A stretch of DNA of 64,000 nucleotides from Georgenia_B sunbinii (GTDB taxonomy: Bacteria; Actinomycetota; Actinomycetes; Actinomycetales; Actinomycetaceae). The position numbers and the translations under genes were made by a program. Position 1 is the stretch's first letter; each line of letters begins with the position of its first letter. Positions 1 through 9,500 of the stretch are shown one piece after another. The DNA is taken from the NCBI RefSeq assembly GCF_036421855.1, contig NZ_JAZGOK010000012.1; one strand, 5' to 3'. The notes beneath the pieces were generated by a model. That model had not been told where the DNA came from. It saw only the letters and a program-made list of their open reading frames with translations, and did not search any database.

Positions 1-3000
1 GCACGGCCGTACCGGAAGGTCCAGTCGGCGTCCCCGCCACGAGGCGCGTTGGACACGTGGAACGTGTTCCCACGACGCACCGCGATCGAGTCGACACCAT
101 CACCATCCCAGTCACCGACGAACACCTCATCGGCGATCCGCCCGTACTTGAAGAAGTGATGCGTCGTCCCACGCCAGTTGTCACTCAGGTGGAACTCCGC
201 CGCACTCGACGGCGGCTGGGGAACCTCCCCACCACCCTCGGTGGAGAACTCGTGCGACCACTCAGCGGTGGAACCCTCGGCGAGCACGAAACCATCCAGC
301 GCACGCGCCGTCACAGTCACCGTCCCAGCACCCGGGTAAGTCTCAGCAGCAACCACGTCACCGTCAACGACGTACTCCACGCCCTCAACCTCAGGAATCG
401 TGTAGCTGTCATCCTCGGTCCCGTCCTGGTCATCGAAGGTCACCGCCTTGGGCGTGACCTCCACCAGCTCGCCGTCGAGCTCCCTGATCTGCACGTTACG
501 GAACCAGACGTTGGAACCGGTGTGGTGGTTCTGGAACCCGATGCGACCGTTGAGATCACGGTTGGGGTCCGCCCCCTCGGAATTGAAGTCGTTGATCAGC
601 ACACCGTTGAGGTGCACCTTGACGTTCTGGTCCTCGACCACGATCTCGTACGAGTTCCACTCTCCAGGCGGGTTCAGCGCTTCGTCCCGCTCCTCGATGT
701 CCGCGCTCTGGAAGTTGTAGATCGCACCCGTGGTCAGCTCCGGATCGTCCGTGGCGTCGATCTGGACCTCGAAGCCCTGGTTGCGCGCGTTGGCGTTGCC
801 CTCAGGGTCGGGGACACCGAGGTGAACCCCGGAGTTGTCGTCCCCGCCCATCTTCCAGTCGAGCTTGAGACGGTAGTCGGTGAACTCATCGGGATGGGTG
901 ATCAGCCCGAGCCCGCCGACGGAGCGCATCGTGCAGTCTGCCTGGGAGATGAACCCGCCAGGACCGGCCATCTCCCACTCGTCGAAGCTCTCCTGGGTAC
1001 CGTCGAACAGCATCCGGTAGCCGGCGTCCGCATCTGCGGGAGCACAGACCTGGCGCTGGATCCGCAGGTGGTCCCAGTTCACGTGACGGTCATCGTCCTC
1101 ACCGGCGGAGACCGTGATGGTGTTGACCCCGGCGTCGAGATCGAGCAGCGCGGCATGGTCGGCCCATGTCGACCAGACACCGGTCGTCTCCATGGACAGC
1201 TGTCCCAGATCCTCACCGTTGATGTCGAGCGACACCGTCCGGGCGCCTTCGCTGACATTGTGGGCAGTGGCGTACCGGAAAGTCACCGGATAGGTGCCGG
1301 CCTCGTCGACCTCCACCGTCCAGGTCAGCGAGGCACCGATGTTACTGAACCCGTCGACGAAGCCTGCGCCGGTGTAGTGCGAGTGGTCATCGTTGATGCC
1401 CGCGCCGCCTCGCAGCAGCGCCTCCTCGGCCTCGTAATGGCCGAGCGCGTTGCCCGGGTCGACGTAGTTCGGGATGTTGTTGACGGTGTACCAGGCCTCG
1501 GTGCTCCACAGCGACGTGCCGTCGGCAGCATCGAAGGGCCGCGGCGAGCGGATGTGGACGACGCGATTCTCGAGCATGCCGTCGATCTCGAGGCTCACCG
1601 TGAGACCGTCGTCGGACACCGAGCCTCCGGTGACCTCCAGTGTCTCCTCGTTGAGCTTGGGGCCGCCGTACTGCGACGTGGGGTTGTATGTCCACTGCTG
1701 CACGTCGTAGAGATCGACAAGATCGTCGATGACGTCCTGGCTGACCGGCTTCGTGTACGTGATGTCGAAGCCGGTCTCGGTGATCTCCAGCGACAGGATG
1801 TCCATCGCGTCCGCCGAGGTCTCGGTCAGCTTCTGCAGGCCATAGGTGAGCTTGCCCTCCTGCTGCCAGTTCCCGCCGCCGCCGATCCCGCCGACGTAGT
1901 ACGAGCCGTCCGGGCCGAGGGCGAGACGGCTCACGCCGGACTCCAGCCCCTGTGTCACCCGGAACACTGCCCCTTGCTTCTGGCCCTCGACCTCCTCGAT
2001 GAACCCGCGCTGCAGGCCGCCGTAGGTGACGTCGCCGAACATCATCTGGCCCTCGAAGGTGCCGTCCTCGATGAGTACCGGGTTGGTCGGCGAGTTCGAG
2101 ATCTCGTTGTGCGGCAGCCAGAGCACCGGCTTGGTGGGGACCTCGTCGTCGAACGGGCCGGCCGGCGTCGTGTAGTGGTTGTAGAACGCACCGGGCTCGA
2201 TCTCCACGATCTTGGATGCCGGCAGCCAGTCGCCCTGGTTGTCGGCGACGTAGATCTCGCCCTCGGGGCCCCATCCGATGCCGTTGGGTGTGCGCAGGCC
2301 GCCGGCGACGTACTCGACGTCGCCGGTGTCCTTGTCGATCTTCACCGAGGTCCCTCGGTTCTCGACATGCTGCGGCACGGTCGTCTTGCCACCGGGGGTG
2401 ATGGCGACCGACAGGTTGAGGTAGTAGTGGTCCTCGTCGGCGAGGAGGCCGAAGCCAAACTCGTGGTACGTGCCGCCGGACGGCCAGGTCGCGATGGCCT
2501 CCGTCTCCTCGTAGAAGCCGTCGCCGTCCTCGTCGATCAGGCGGCTGAGCTGGTGCTTCTCGGCGACGATCACCGTGCCGTCCTCCTCGACGAGCACACC
2601 TTGCGGCTCGTTCATGTCTTGCGCCACGACCCTGGTCTCGATATCAGCAGGATCCGCGTCGGGGACGAGCGTGTTGGTCACGGTCTCCACGGCGCCGTCG
2701 AAGCTCTCGCGGCCAGCCCACGTGGTCATGATCATGGTGCCGTCGTCGAACCAGTCGATCCCGGTGACCCTCGGCTCGAAGCCGTCCGGTCGCAGGTCGG
2801 TGAGCGTGTAGTTCGGGTGCAGGCCTGCGAGCGGCGCCCCGTCGCCGGGCCCCTGGGCGGCGTCGGCGCAGTGCTTGACCCCTGGGGCCGTCACCCGGGT
2901 GACACCCTCGTCGGTGGTCAGGACCGAGCTGGGCACGAGCACGAAGTCGCTCGTACCCGGTGGCCGCCACTCCAGCCGGAGGGTCTTGCTGTGCGCACCC

Positions 3001-3464
3001 TGGAAGTAGTCGATGCGCAGGGCGTGAGCGCCCTCGGTCAGCTCGATCGAGCCGTCAGCCGCCGTCGCGGGCTGGCGACGGTCGTTCTCGATGATCTCCT
3101 CGTCATTGACCGACAGTCGTGATCCGTCGTCGCTGATGATCCGAAACTCGTACACACCGTCCTGGGGCACGTGGATGTTGCCAAGCACGTGCGCCATGAA
3201 GTTGTTGTCGAGACCACCGAACTCATCGGTCGTCTCCCAGTCGATAGTCTCGCGCAGGACATCGACGTTCGGCGTCTGCCCCGGGATGAGGGTGCACACC
3301 TGCTCCGGCTCGAAGCCGACATCGAAGGTTCGCAGAGTGACACCGGGCTCCTGTGGTGGCAGCTCGGCCGCTGCTGAGGTAGCCATGACTACCGGCATGA
3401 TCGCTCCGGCGGCCAGGGCGAAGCCCAGGGTCCCCGCCAGAGCACGGCGTGGTCGTCCAAACAT
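1..3464 (-). CDS. Secreted PA14 / sugar-dehydrogenase-like / CBM6 / DUF1080 multidomain protein, 3' end outside window
   Basis: One uninterrupted reading frame of 1154 codons on the minus strand leaves the window at its left edge, so the C-terminus is missing. The ATG at 3464 has a GAGGGAG ribosome-binding site (3472-3478) seven bases upstream and opens a signal peptide (Arg-rich start, hydrophobic core, Ala-rich cleavage region by about residue 33). In order I see a PA14-like sugar-binding domain (about 55-178), a glucose/sorbosone-dehydrogenase-like beta-propeller (about 217-547), a CBM6-like domain (about 675-803), a DUF1080/concanavalin-like domain (about 815-991) with the LFDGT start typical of that family, and then FG-GAP-like DGDG repeats. 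Such proteins act outside the cell on carbohydrates. The substrate is unknown and no catalytic residue was verified. A large antisense open frame covers most of it and is judged an artefact. Confidence 0.85.
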   Translation of the reverse strand, partial: MFGRPRRALAGTLGFALAAGAIMPVVMATSAAAELPPQEPGVTLRTFDVGFEPEQVCTLIPGQTPNVDVLRETIDWETTDEFGGLDNNFMAHVLGNIHVPQDGVYEFRIISDDGSRLSVNDEEIIENDRRQPATAADGSIELTEGAHALRIDYFQGAHSKTLRLEWRPPGTSDFVLVPSSVLTTDEGVTRVTAPGVKHCADAAQGPGDGAPLAGLHPNYTLTDLRPDGFEPRVTGIDWFDDGTMIMTTWAGRESFDGAVETVTNTLVPDADPADIETRVVAQDMNEPQGVLVEEDGTVIVAEKHQLSRLIDEDGDGFYEETEAIATWPSGGTYHEFGFGLLADEDHYYLNLSVAITPGGKTTVPQHVENRGTSVKIDKDTGDVEYVAGGLRTPNGIGWGPEGEIYVADNQGDWLPASKIVEIEPGAFYNHYTTPAGPFDDEVPTKPVLWLPHNEISNSPTNPVLIEDGTFEGQMMFGDVTYGGLQRGFIEEVEGQKQGAVFRVTQGLESGVSRLALGPDGSYYVGGIGGGGNWQQEGKLTYGLQKLTETSADAMDILSLEITETGFDITYTKPVSQDVIDDLVDLYDVQQWTYNPTSQYGGPKLNEETLEVTGGSVSDDGLTVSLEIDGMLENRVVHIRSPRPFDAADGTSLWSTEAWYTVNNIPNYVDPGNALGHYEAEEALLRGGAGINDDHSHYTGAGFVDGFSNIGASLTWTVEVDEAGTYPVTFRYATAHNVSEGARTVSLDINGEDLGQLSMETTGVWSTWADHAALLDLDAGVNTITVSAGEDDDRHVNWDHLRIQRQVCAPADADAGYRMLFDGTQESFDEWEMAGPGGFISQADCTMRSVGGLGLITHPDEFTDYRLKLDWKMGGDDNSGVHLGVPDPEGNANARNQGFEVQIDATDDPELTTGAIYNFQSADIEERDEALNPPGEWNSYEIVVEDQNVKVHLNGVLINDFNSEGADPNRDLNGRIGFQNHHTGSNVWFRNVQIRELDGELVEVTPKAVTFDDQDGTEDDSYTIPEVEGVEYVVDGDVVAAETYPGAGTVTVTARALDGFVLAEGSTAEWSHEFSTEGGGEVPQPPSSAAEFHLSDNWRGTTHHFFKYGRIADEVFVGDWDGDGVDSIAVRRGNTFHVSNAPRGGDADWTFRYGR

Positions 3465-3899
3465 AAACACACTCCCTCGTGTGGCTCGATGCCGCGGCCG
3501 AGCAGCGTGCAGAGCAGGTGACGAATGTCGCACCCCGCCGAACACCGCCCAAGCCATCGACTGTCCCGGCACTCGCCGGCTGTCCACGCACTCGCCAGCC
3601 TCGGGCCAGTGCGTACGGCAGTGAACGTGACGCCACTGCGGACGTCAATGACTTTGCCACCCTTTGCCCGTACCGACCCCTGTTACGCGACATGCGTAGA
3701 GAAACTGGTCGGTCCGAGATGGAGAGCGCGCTCCGGCCAGGCGATTGGTCGATGAGCGCCATTCAAGCTAGGTACTCCCGCTTGACCATTTGCTAGGTTT
3801 TCGTCGACCGCTCTCCGAGTCGAGAAGCCGGCCCGCGCGACCTCGCCGCCGTCCCGGCGAGCTGAGCCGACCGCCGTCCCGGCGAACTACTCGGGTCGG
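3465..3899. other. Intergenic region upstream of the secreted PA14 protein
   Basis: No convincing gene lies here. It must hold the promoter of the leftward gene starting at 3464. Two copies of GCTAGGT lie about 24 bases apart near 3768-3800 and could be an operator, but this is only a visual match. Toward rimI there is a short imperfect GC-rich repeat (two GCCGTCCCGGCGA copies, about 3850-3890), possibly a weak terminator region for rimI. Confidence 0.3.
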
Positions 3900-4376
3900 T
3901 CAGCGGCCGAGCGGCAACGCCCCGGCGCGCAGCGTCAGCCGCATGACGACGGCGTCCTCGCCGTCAGGCTGGTAGTAGCGCCGGCGAGTGCCGATCGGCT
4001 CGAAACCGGCCCGGCGGTAGAGCTCCTGCGCCCCCAGGTCACCCGCGCGGACCTCGAGAAAGACCTGGTTCGACCGGCCGGCCCGGGCGCGCTCGACGAG
4101 GTCCGCGACGAGCAGCGTGGCGATCCCACGTCGCCGCTGGTCAGCGGTGACACCGACGGTCATCACCTGGGCGTCCGAGGCGAGGGCGATCCCCGCATAC
4201 CCCACGAGGTTCCCGGCAACCTCGGCGGCCACGTAGTACCGGTCGGGCTGTGCCAGCTCGTCCTCGTACATGCTGCGCGACCAGGCCGCAGCGCCGAACA
4301 GCTCCACCTCGAGCTGCGCGATGCGCTCCAGGTCTGTCGGCCGCAGCGGCCGCAGCAGCACCGAGGGGCGGTTCAC
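3900..4376 (-). CDS. rimI: Ribosomal protein S18-alanine N-acetyltransferase
   Basis: This is a 158-residue GNAT acetyltransferase. Recognisable parts are the start LLRPLRPTDLERIAQLE, the acetyl-CoA-binding motif with QRRRGIATLL near residues 80-90, and the C-terminal LYRRAGFEPIGTRRRYY segment typical of RimI. The family acetylates the N-terminal alanine of ribosomal protein S18. The start overlaps the tsaB stop by four bases, so the two are translationally coupled. In many actinobacteria tsaD follows rimI. Here the next gene leftward is instead the secreted PA14 protein, so the usual order is broken. Confidence 0.92.
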   Translation of the reverse strand: MNRPSVLLRPLRPTDLERIAQLEVELFGAAAWSRSMYEDELAQPDRYYVAAEVAGNLVGYAGIALASDAQVMTVGVTADQRRRGIATLLVADLVERARAGRSNQVFLEVRAGDLGAQELYRRAGFEPIGTRRRYYQPDGEDAVVMRLTLRAGALPLGR

Positions 4377-5086
4377 GTGGCGCGCTTGCGGGCGGCTGCC
4401 GGAGAGACGTCTGGGCGCCGGAGGTACAGCGGTTCGGTGCTCAGCTCGATCTCGTCGCCCGCCGCGCGCCGAGCCAGCCGGGCAGCGACGATCCGCCCCA
4501 GCACCGCCGGGTCGAGCTGGTTCGGGATGCCCGGCGTCGGGATGAGGGACTCGGGATAGAGCAACGCCCCGGGACCGGCGACGACCACCCGGCCGCCGTC
4601 GGCGACGTGGTCGACGAGCTCGGCTCCCGCGTCGACGGCGAGGTCGGCGGCCGGGCCGACGCTCGGCCCGTCGGTCCGGGCGACGTCGTCCGGGCCTTGC
4701 TCCCGGAACCGGGCCGAGTAGACCTCTCGCCGCCGCGCGTCCGTGGCGACGAGGACGGTGGCACCGGGGACGACGTCGAGGGCCTGGCGGGCGAGGATGT
4801 CGAGGCTGCTGACGCCGTGCACCGGGACACCGAGGGCACGGGCCAGCGCGGCGGCAGTCGCCAGCCCGACCCGCAGCCCGGTGTACGGCGCCGGTCCGGT
4901 CCCGACCGCGACAAGGTCGAGGTCACCGGCGGTGAGGCCGGATTCGCGCAGCACTGCCTCGATGAGTGGGGCGAGGTTCTCGGCGTGACCGCGGTGGCCG
5001 TCGTGGCGCGCACGGGCAAGCACCCGGCCGCCGTCGTGGATGGCAACTGCACTGCCGGCTGAGGTGTCGAGGCACAGGGTTGGCAC
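4373..5086 (-). CDS. tsaB: tRNA threonylcarbamoyladenosine biosynthesis protein TsaB
   Basis: A 237-residue ASKHA-fold protein. I chose the GTG at 5086, which gives the family N-terminus PTLCLDTSAGSAVAI. A longer open frame exists upstream but does not look like TsaB. Family motifs are HAENL (about 33-37) and GPAPYTGLRVG (about 63-73). TsaB scaffolds TsaD and TsaE in making the t6A37 modification of ANN-decoding tRNAs. It overlaps rimI by four bases and lies 49 bases after an unknown membrane-protein gene that separates it from tsaE. No tsaD is present in the window. Confidence 0.92.
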   Translation of the reverse strand: MPTLCLDTSAGSAVAIHDGGRVLARARHDGHRGHAENLAPLIEAVLRESGLTAGDLDLVAVGTGPAPYTGLRVGLATAAALARALGVPVHGVSSLDILARQALDVVPGATVLVATDARRREVYSARFREQGPDDVARTDGPSVGPAADLAVDAGAELVDHVADGGRVVVAGPGALLYPESLIPTPGIPNQLDPAVLGRIVAARLARRAAGDEIELSTEPLYLRRPDVSPAAARKRAT

Positions 5087-5135
5087 CCAGCCAGCGTAGT
5101 CGTGTCGCCGGCGACGTCCCAGCGCGGCCGCGCGG

Positions 5136-6176
5136 TCAGCGTCCCGGCGGTGGGGTGCCACCCGGTCCGCCGTCAAGCCCGGCGGGCCTGCCCGGCTCAC
5201 CATCGGCGTCGGTGAGCCCAGTCGCCCCATCCGGCCCACCCGGCACAGCGTCGGCACCTGCGTCCGCGGCAGCGTCGCCCCCCGCATCCACGTCGGCGTC
5301 GAGCATGTCGAGCCGCGGCACACCCTCCGGTGGGGTGAGGCCGGCGCGGACGTCGGCCTCGATACGGGAGTCCGTGCGCCGGTAGCCGCGCACCAGCAGC
5401 CAGGCGCCGACCAGGCCGAGCAGCACGATGACCGCGATCACCGTGAGCGGCACCAGCCCGCTCCCGTCGTCGGGCTCATCCTCGGCGATCGGGGTCGGGG
5501 TCAGGGTGCCGGACCGCTCGGCGAGGAACGTCTGGAAGACCGCGAGCGGCACCGGGCCGTGCAGGAGCTCGCGGCCACTGGCGGTGAGCGGCCAGATCTG
5601 CCCCTCGGCGGCAGCGAACCAGCCATCGATCGACGGGTCGTGGACGAGCGTGAGCGGCAGGTCACTCGGCACCAGGGCGGCGCCCAGCTCCGGGTCGGCC
5701 ACCACGACGGAGGACTCGGGCTCCCCGGAGTCGAACGGCCCGGCGCGCAGCGCCCCGACCGCCTCCGGACCGTCCTCGCCCTGGCGCATGATAGGCGCCA
5801 CCCACTCGCCGCTCGGCTCGCTGGCACCGTCAGTCTGCGAACCGTCGATGAACTCCGGCGCCCACCGGTCGAACGGGTGGGGCACCCCGACCGCGACGTC
5901 GTCGGCGGTGGCCCCCAGGTCCCTGCTCTCGGCGCGGGCGGCCTCGGTCCCCGGCCCGACGAACCAGGCGGCGACGTTCTTGGGGACGTTGCTGGGCGCG
6001 GTCGACGGTGACGGCGCGTCCGAGCCGTCGTCGGTCGCGGGGGTCACGAGCGCCGGCGAGGTCGGCTTCTCCGGGGTCGCCACCGCGCCGGCGGTCGTCC
6101 CCAGGACGGCGAGGACGCACAGCATGACGGCCGCCAGTGCGCGGCGGGGCCGCCGGCGCCCGCGGCCCGGTGTCAC
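5136..6176 (-). CDS. Hypothetical secreted/membrane-anchored protein within the t6A operon
   Basis: A 346-residue protein of unknown family. It has an Arg-rich signal peptide (about 1-33), a Pro/Thr/Ser-rich linker, an extracytoplasmic domain (about 65-225), one transmembrane helix (about 241-262, followed by a positive RGYRR stop-transfer), and a cytoplasmic tail that ends in a Gly/Asp/Ala/Pro-rich stretch. Its ATG overlaps the tsaE stop by four bases, so it is in the operon by coupling. The topology, a large outside domain and a short disordered inside tail, does not suggest a tRNA-modification role. Function unknown. Confidence 0.75.
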   Translation of the reverse strand: MTPGRGRRRPRRALAAVMLCVLAVLGTTAGAVATPEKPTSPALVTPATDDGSDAPSPSTAPSNVPKNVAAWFVGPGTEAARAESRDLGATADDVAVGVPHPFDRWAPEFIDGSQTDGASEPSGEWVAPIMRQGEDGPEAVGALRAGPFDSGEPESSVVVADPELGAALVPSDLPLTLVHDPSIDGWFAAAEGQIWPLTASGRELLHGPVPLAVFQTFLAERSGTLTPTPIAEDEPDDGSGLVPLTVIAVIVLLGLVGAWLLVRGYRRTDSRIEADVRAGLTPPEGVPRLDMLDADVDAGGDAAADAGADAVPGGPDGATGLTDADGEPGRPAGLDGGPGGTPPPGR

Positions 6177-6712
6177 GGCTGCTCCCGCGCGGCGGACGAT
6201 CGGTCGTCACGGCTCTGGCGCGCGAGCGCGGAGAGGTCGATCTGTTGCCAGCGCGGCCCGTGGGAGCGCAGCCGCACCGTGCGGCCGCCCTCGTCGGCGA
6301 CCTCCGCTACGTCGACGACCCCGCCCCGGGGCCGGCTGATGAGGATCTCCAGGCGGTCCTCGGCGAGCCCCTCGACCATCCCCTCGCCCCACTCGACCAC
6401 GGTCACCGAGTCTTCGAGGGAGCTGTCCAGGTCGAGGGCATCGACCTCGTCGAGGGAGCCGAGCCGGTAGGCGTCGACGTGGACGAGGTCCGGCCCTTGC
6501 CCAAGGTTGCGGTGGGAGCGCGCGATGATGAACGTCGGCGACGCGACCTGACCGCGGACGCCGAGCCCCTGCCCGATCCCCTGGGTGAGCGTGGTCTTGC
6601 CGGCGCCGAGGTCGCCGGTGAGCACGACCAGGTCGCCGGCGCGCAGCATGCCGGCGAGGCGGCGGCCGAGCGCACGGGTGGCGTCGGCGTCGGGCAGGTC
6701 CAAGGTGGTCAT
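6173..6712 (-). CDS. tsaE: tRNA t6A biosynthesis ATPase TsaE
   Basis: A 179-residue P-loop ATPase with the Walker A motif GDLGAGKTT (about residues 33-41), the SPTF motif (about 58-61), the HVDAYRL segment (about 78-84) and the VEWGE signature (about 106-110) typical of TsaE. It drives the TsaBD complex in t6A formation. The start overlaps the alr stop by four bases, and its stop overlaps the next gene by four, so alr-tsaE-(membrane protein) are tightly coupled. Confidence 0.95.
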   Translation of the reverse strand: MTTLDLPDADATRALGRRLAGMLRAGDLVVLTGDLGAGKTTLTQGIGQGLGVRGQVASPTFIIARSHRNLGQGPDLVHVDAYRLGSLDEVDALDLDSSLEDSVTVVEWGEGMVEGLAEDRLEILISRPRGGVVDVAEVADEGGRTVRLRSHGPRWQQIDLSALARQSRDDRSSAAREQP

Positions 6713-7857
6713 CGGGGCTCCGTGGGCGAGAGGTGGATCCGAGGAACGCGGCTGCTCAGCCGCACGACGATCTCGTAGCTGATGGTGCCGGCGGCCTCGG
6801 CCCAGTCCTGCGCGGTGGGGCCGCCGTCGCGACCGTCACCGAAGAGCACGGCGGGCGTGCCCGGCTCGACGTCGCCGCCCGCCGGTCCGAGGTCGACGGT
6901 GAACTGGTCCATGCAGACCCGGCCGGCCACCGTCGCGCGGTGGCCGCCGACGAGCAGCGGGCCGGCGTTGCTCGCGTGCCGGAGGATGCCGTCGCCGTAG
7001 CCGAGGGGCACGATCGCCAGCCGGCCGGCCGCCGGTGTGGTGTAGGTGTGGCCATAGGAGACGGGGGTGCCCGCCGGGACGTCCTTCACGTGGATGACGT
7101 CGGCCTCGAGTCGCATCGCCGGCGTCAGCCCGAGGTCCGCCGAGCTCGCCACGTCCGGCGCCGGGGTCAGCCCGTACACGCTGATGCCGGGCCGCACGAG
7201 GTCGAAGTGGCTCTCGGGGGCGAGCAGGGTGCCCGAGGACGCCGCGAGGTGGCGCACCTGCGGCCGGAGCCCGGCGCGGGCGACGACGGCCAGCGCCGCG
7301 GTGAACGCCTCGACCTGGTGCGCGGTGGTCGCGGCCTCGGGCTCGTCCGCGCGGGCGAGGTGAGACCACACGCCGACGACGTCGATGCTGCCGCCGGCCT
7401 CGAGTGCTGCGGCCTCGGCGACGAGCGACTCCCAGGCGTCCACGGTCGCGCCGCCCCGCCCCATGCCGGTGTCGACCTTCAGGTGGACCCGCGCCGCCCT
7501 GCCGGTCCGCCGGGCAGCAGCGTCGATCTCGCGCAGCGCCCACGGCGCGGAGGCCGAGAGGTCGATGTCGGCGGCGACCGCCTCGGTCAGCGAGGTGCCC
7601 GGGGCGAACATCCAGCTGAGCACCGGGGCGTCGATCCCCGCGGCGCGCACGAGCAGCGCCTCGCTCAGCTGGGCGACGCCGAGCCAGCCAGCGCCGGCAG
7701 CCAGCGCGCTGCGCGAGACCTCGAGCAGGCCGTGGCCGTAGGCGTCGGCCTTGACCACGGCCATCACCGTCGCCGGCCCCGCAGCCTCGCGCAGCCGTGC
7801 GACGTTCGAGCGGATGGCGGCGTGGTCGACGATCGCGCGGGCCGGGTAGTCACTCAC
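6709..7857 (-). CDS. alr: Alanine racemase
   Basis: A 382-residue PLP-dependent fold-type III racemase that makes D-alanine for peptidoglycan. I chose the GTG at 7857, preceded by a GGGAG-type site, because it gives SDYPARAIVDHAAI as a normal Alr start. The frame stays open far upstream but there it is the antisense side of the NAD(P)HX gene. Visible motifs are VVKADAYGHG (PLP lysine, about 32-41), VDTGMGR (about 136-142), RPGISVYG (about 220-227) and the C-terminal active-site region SYGHTY plus CMDQ. Confidence 0.94.
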   Translation of the reverse strand: MSDYPARAIVDHAAIRSNVARLREAAGPATVMAVVKADAYGHGLLEVSRSALAAGAGWLGVAQLSEALLVRAAGIDAPVLSWMFAPGTSLTEAVAADIDLSASAPWALREIDAAARRTGRAARVHLKVDTGMGRGGATVDAWESLVAEAAALEAGGSIDVVGVWSHLARADEPEAATTAHQVEAFTAALAVVARAGLRPQVRHLAASSGTLLAPESHFDLVRPGISVYGLTPAPDVASSADLGLTPAMRLEADVIHVKDVPAGTPVSYGHTYTTPAAGRLAIVPLGYGDGILRHASNAGPLLVGGHRATVAGRVCMDQFTVDLGPAGGDVEPGTPAVLFGDGRDGGPTAQDWAEAAGTISYEIVVRLSSRVPRIHLSPTEPR

Positions 7858-7897
7858 CGGGCAAGTCTCCCACCGACCGCTGTCGCGCTCCGACAGG

Positions 7898-9433
7898 TCA
7901 GCACTCGGGGCCGTCACCGGTGAGCAGGCCGCGCAGGACGTCGGGCACTGCCTCGGCGCAACGACGGGCGGTGGTCGGGCCGCCGCGGGACGCCAGCCTC
8001 CCGGCCCGCCCGTGGACCAGCGCGGCGGCAGCCGCGAGCGCCGCGACGTCCTCGGCGCCGACCGGGCCCGCGGCACCGGCGCCGGCGAGAAGCGCGCCGA
8101 GCACTCCCGCGAGGACGTCCCCGGTGCCGGCGGTGGCGAGCCAGGGTGTGCCGTCGGCCTGGGCGTACGCCGGACCGCTCGGCGCGACGACGATGGTCGT
8201 CGCGCCCTTGAGGAGGACGACGGCACCGGTGAGCTCGGCCGCCCGCCGCGCGTGCTGCAGCGGGTCGGCGTCGACCGACGCACGGCTGACGTCCTCCCCG
8301 CGCTCGACCAGCAGCCGGGCGAGCTCGCCGGCGTGCGGGGTGAGCACCGCGGTCGCCGGTAGCCGATCGGGCAGCAGCGCGAGCGCGCCGGCGTCGAGCA
8401 CGATCGGCAGCTCGTCGGTGGTGGCCCGGTCGATCGCCGCACGCACGTCGTCCGCGCGGCCGGTGTCCGTCGGGTCGATGCCGCTGCCCGTGGCCCACGC
8501 CTGGGTCCGGCCACCGCCGACCACCACCTCGGGAAACCGGTGGTGGACGAGTGTGACGACGTCAGGCGGGGCGAGCAGGCGCAGCATGCCGAGGCCGGCC
8601 CCGAGCGCGCCGGCGGCTGCCAGCACCGCCGCCCCCGGGTAGGTCGAGGAGCCTGCGACGAGGCCGAGCACACCGCGGGTGTACTTGTGGTCGGCGGCGA
8701 CCGGCAGCCGGACGAGGTCGGCGACGTCGCTGCCGGTGAGTCGCGCGACCGTCGGCCCGGTGTCCGGGGCCAGGCCGATGTCGACGTGCACGAGGCGCCC
8801 GGCGAGCGCCGCGGCCGGTCCCACGAGCAGGCCCGGCTTCGTGGCCCCCACCGACACCGTGACGTCGGCGCGCAGCACCGGGCCGGGCACGGTGCCGTCG
8901 TCGACGCCGATCCCGGACGGGACGTCGACGGCGACGACGACCGGCTCGTCCGGCATCCCGCCCCGGTACGCATCGAGGTGGGCGACGACCGTCGCGACCG
9001 GGGCACGCAGCGGGCCGCGTGCCCCGATGCCGGTGAGTCCGTCGACCCAGACGCCGGCGTCGTCGCCCAGCCGGGTGAGGCGGTCGAGCGCACCGGCCTC
9101 GCCGGCTCCGACATCGACCACCTGCACCCCGGCGCGGCGGGCGGCCGCGAGCCCCCGCGCGTGCGGGGCCGGGGCGCACAGCGCCGCGGTGACCGCCAGG
9201 CCACGACGGGCGAGCACGGCGCCCGCGTACAGCGCGTCGCCGCCGTTGTTGCCGCCCCCGACGAGGAGCAGCACCGTGCTCCCCGACCGGCGCGCGCCGC
9301 GGTCGGCGATCTCCCGGAGCACCGTGGTGGCCACCGCGGTCGCGGCGTGCTGCATGAGGGCGTCCTGCGGGGTGGCGGCGAGCAGCGGGGCCTCGGCGCG
9401 GCGGATCGACTCGGTGTCGTAGGCGCGGATCAT
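7898..9433 (-). CDS. nnr: Bifunctional NAD(P)HX epimerase / ADP-dependent NAD(P)HX dehydratase
   Basis: A 511-residue fusion that repairs hydrated NAD(P)H. The N-terminal epimerase (YjeF_N-type, about 1-215) carries the GGGNNGGDALYAG motif at 59-71. The C-terminal ribokinase-like dehydratase (about 235-500) carries LTPHAGELARLL and the GTGDVLAGVLGALLA phosphate-binding motif. It sits 40 bases upstream of alr and 67 bases after acpS on the same strand, the usual actinobacterial neighbourhood. Confidence 0.94.
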   Translation of the reverse strand: MIRAYDTESIRRAEAPLLAATPQDALMQHAATAVATTVLREIADRGARRSGSTVLLLVGGGNNGGDALYAGAVLARRGLAVTAALCAPAPHARGLAAARRAGVQVVDVGAGEAGALDRLTRLGDDAGVWVDGLTGIGARGPLRAPVATVVAHLDAYRGGMPDEPVVVAVDVPSGIGVDDGTVPGPVLRADVTVSVGATKPGLLVGPAAALAGRLVHVDIGLAPDTGPTVARLTGSDVADLVRLPVAADHKYTRGVLGLVAGSSTYPGAAVLAAAGALGAGLGMLRLLAPPDVVTLVHHRFPEVVVGGGRTQAWATGSGIDPTDTGRADDVRAAIDRATTDELPIVLDAGALALLPDRLPATAVLTPHAGELARLLVERGEDVSRASVDADPLQHARRAAELTGAVVLLKGATTIVVAPSGPAYAQADGTPWLATAGTGDVLAGVLGALLAGAGAAGPVGAEDVAALAAAAALVHGRAGRLASRGGPTTARRCAEAVPDVLRGLLTGDGPEC

Positions 9434-9500
9434 CCGCCCATTGTGACCGCCCGGGCCGGGAACGGCAGTGCCACGGTCGCGGCGTCGCCCAGCGGCGCGC

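Noticed and set aside
57..3122. A plus-strand open frame of 1021 codons
   Set aside because: Antisense to the PA14/DUF1080 gene, whose signal peptide, ribosome-binding site and domain order are clear on the minus strand.
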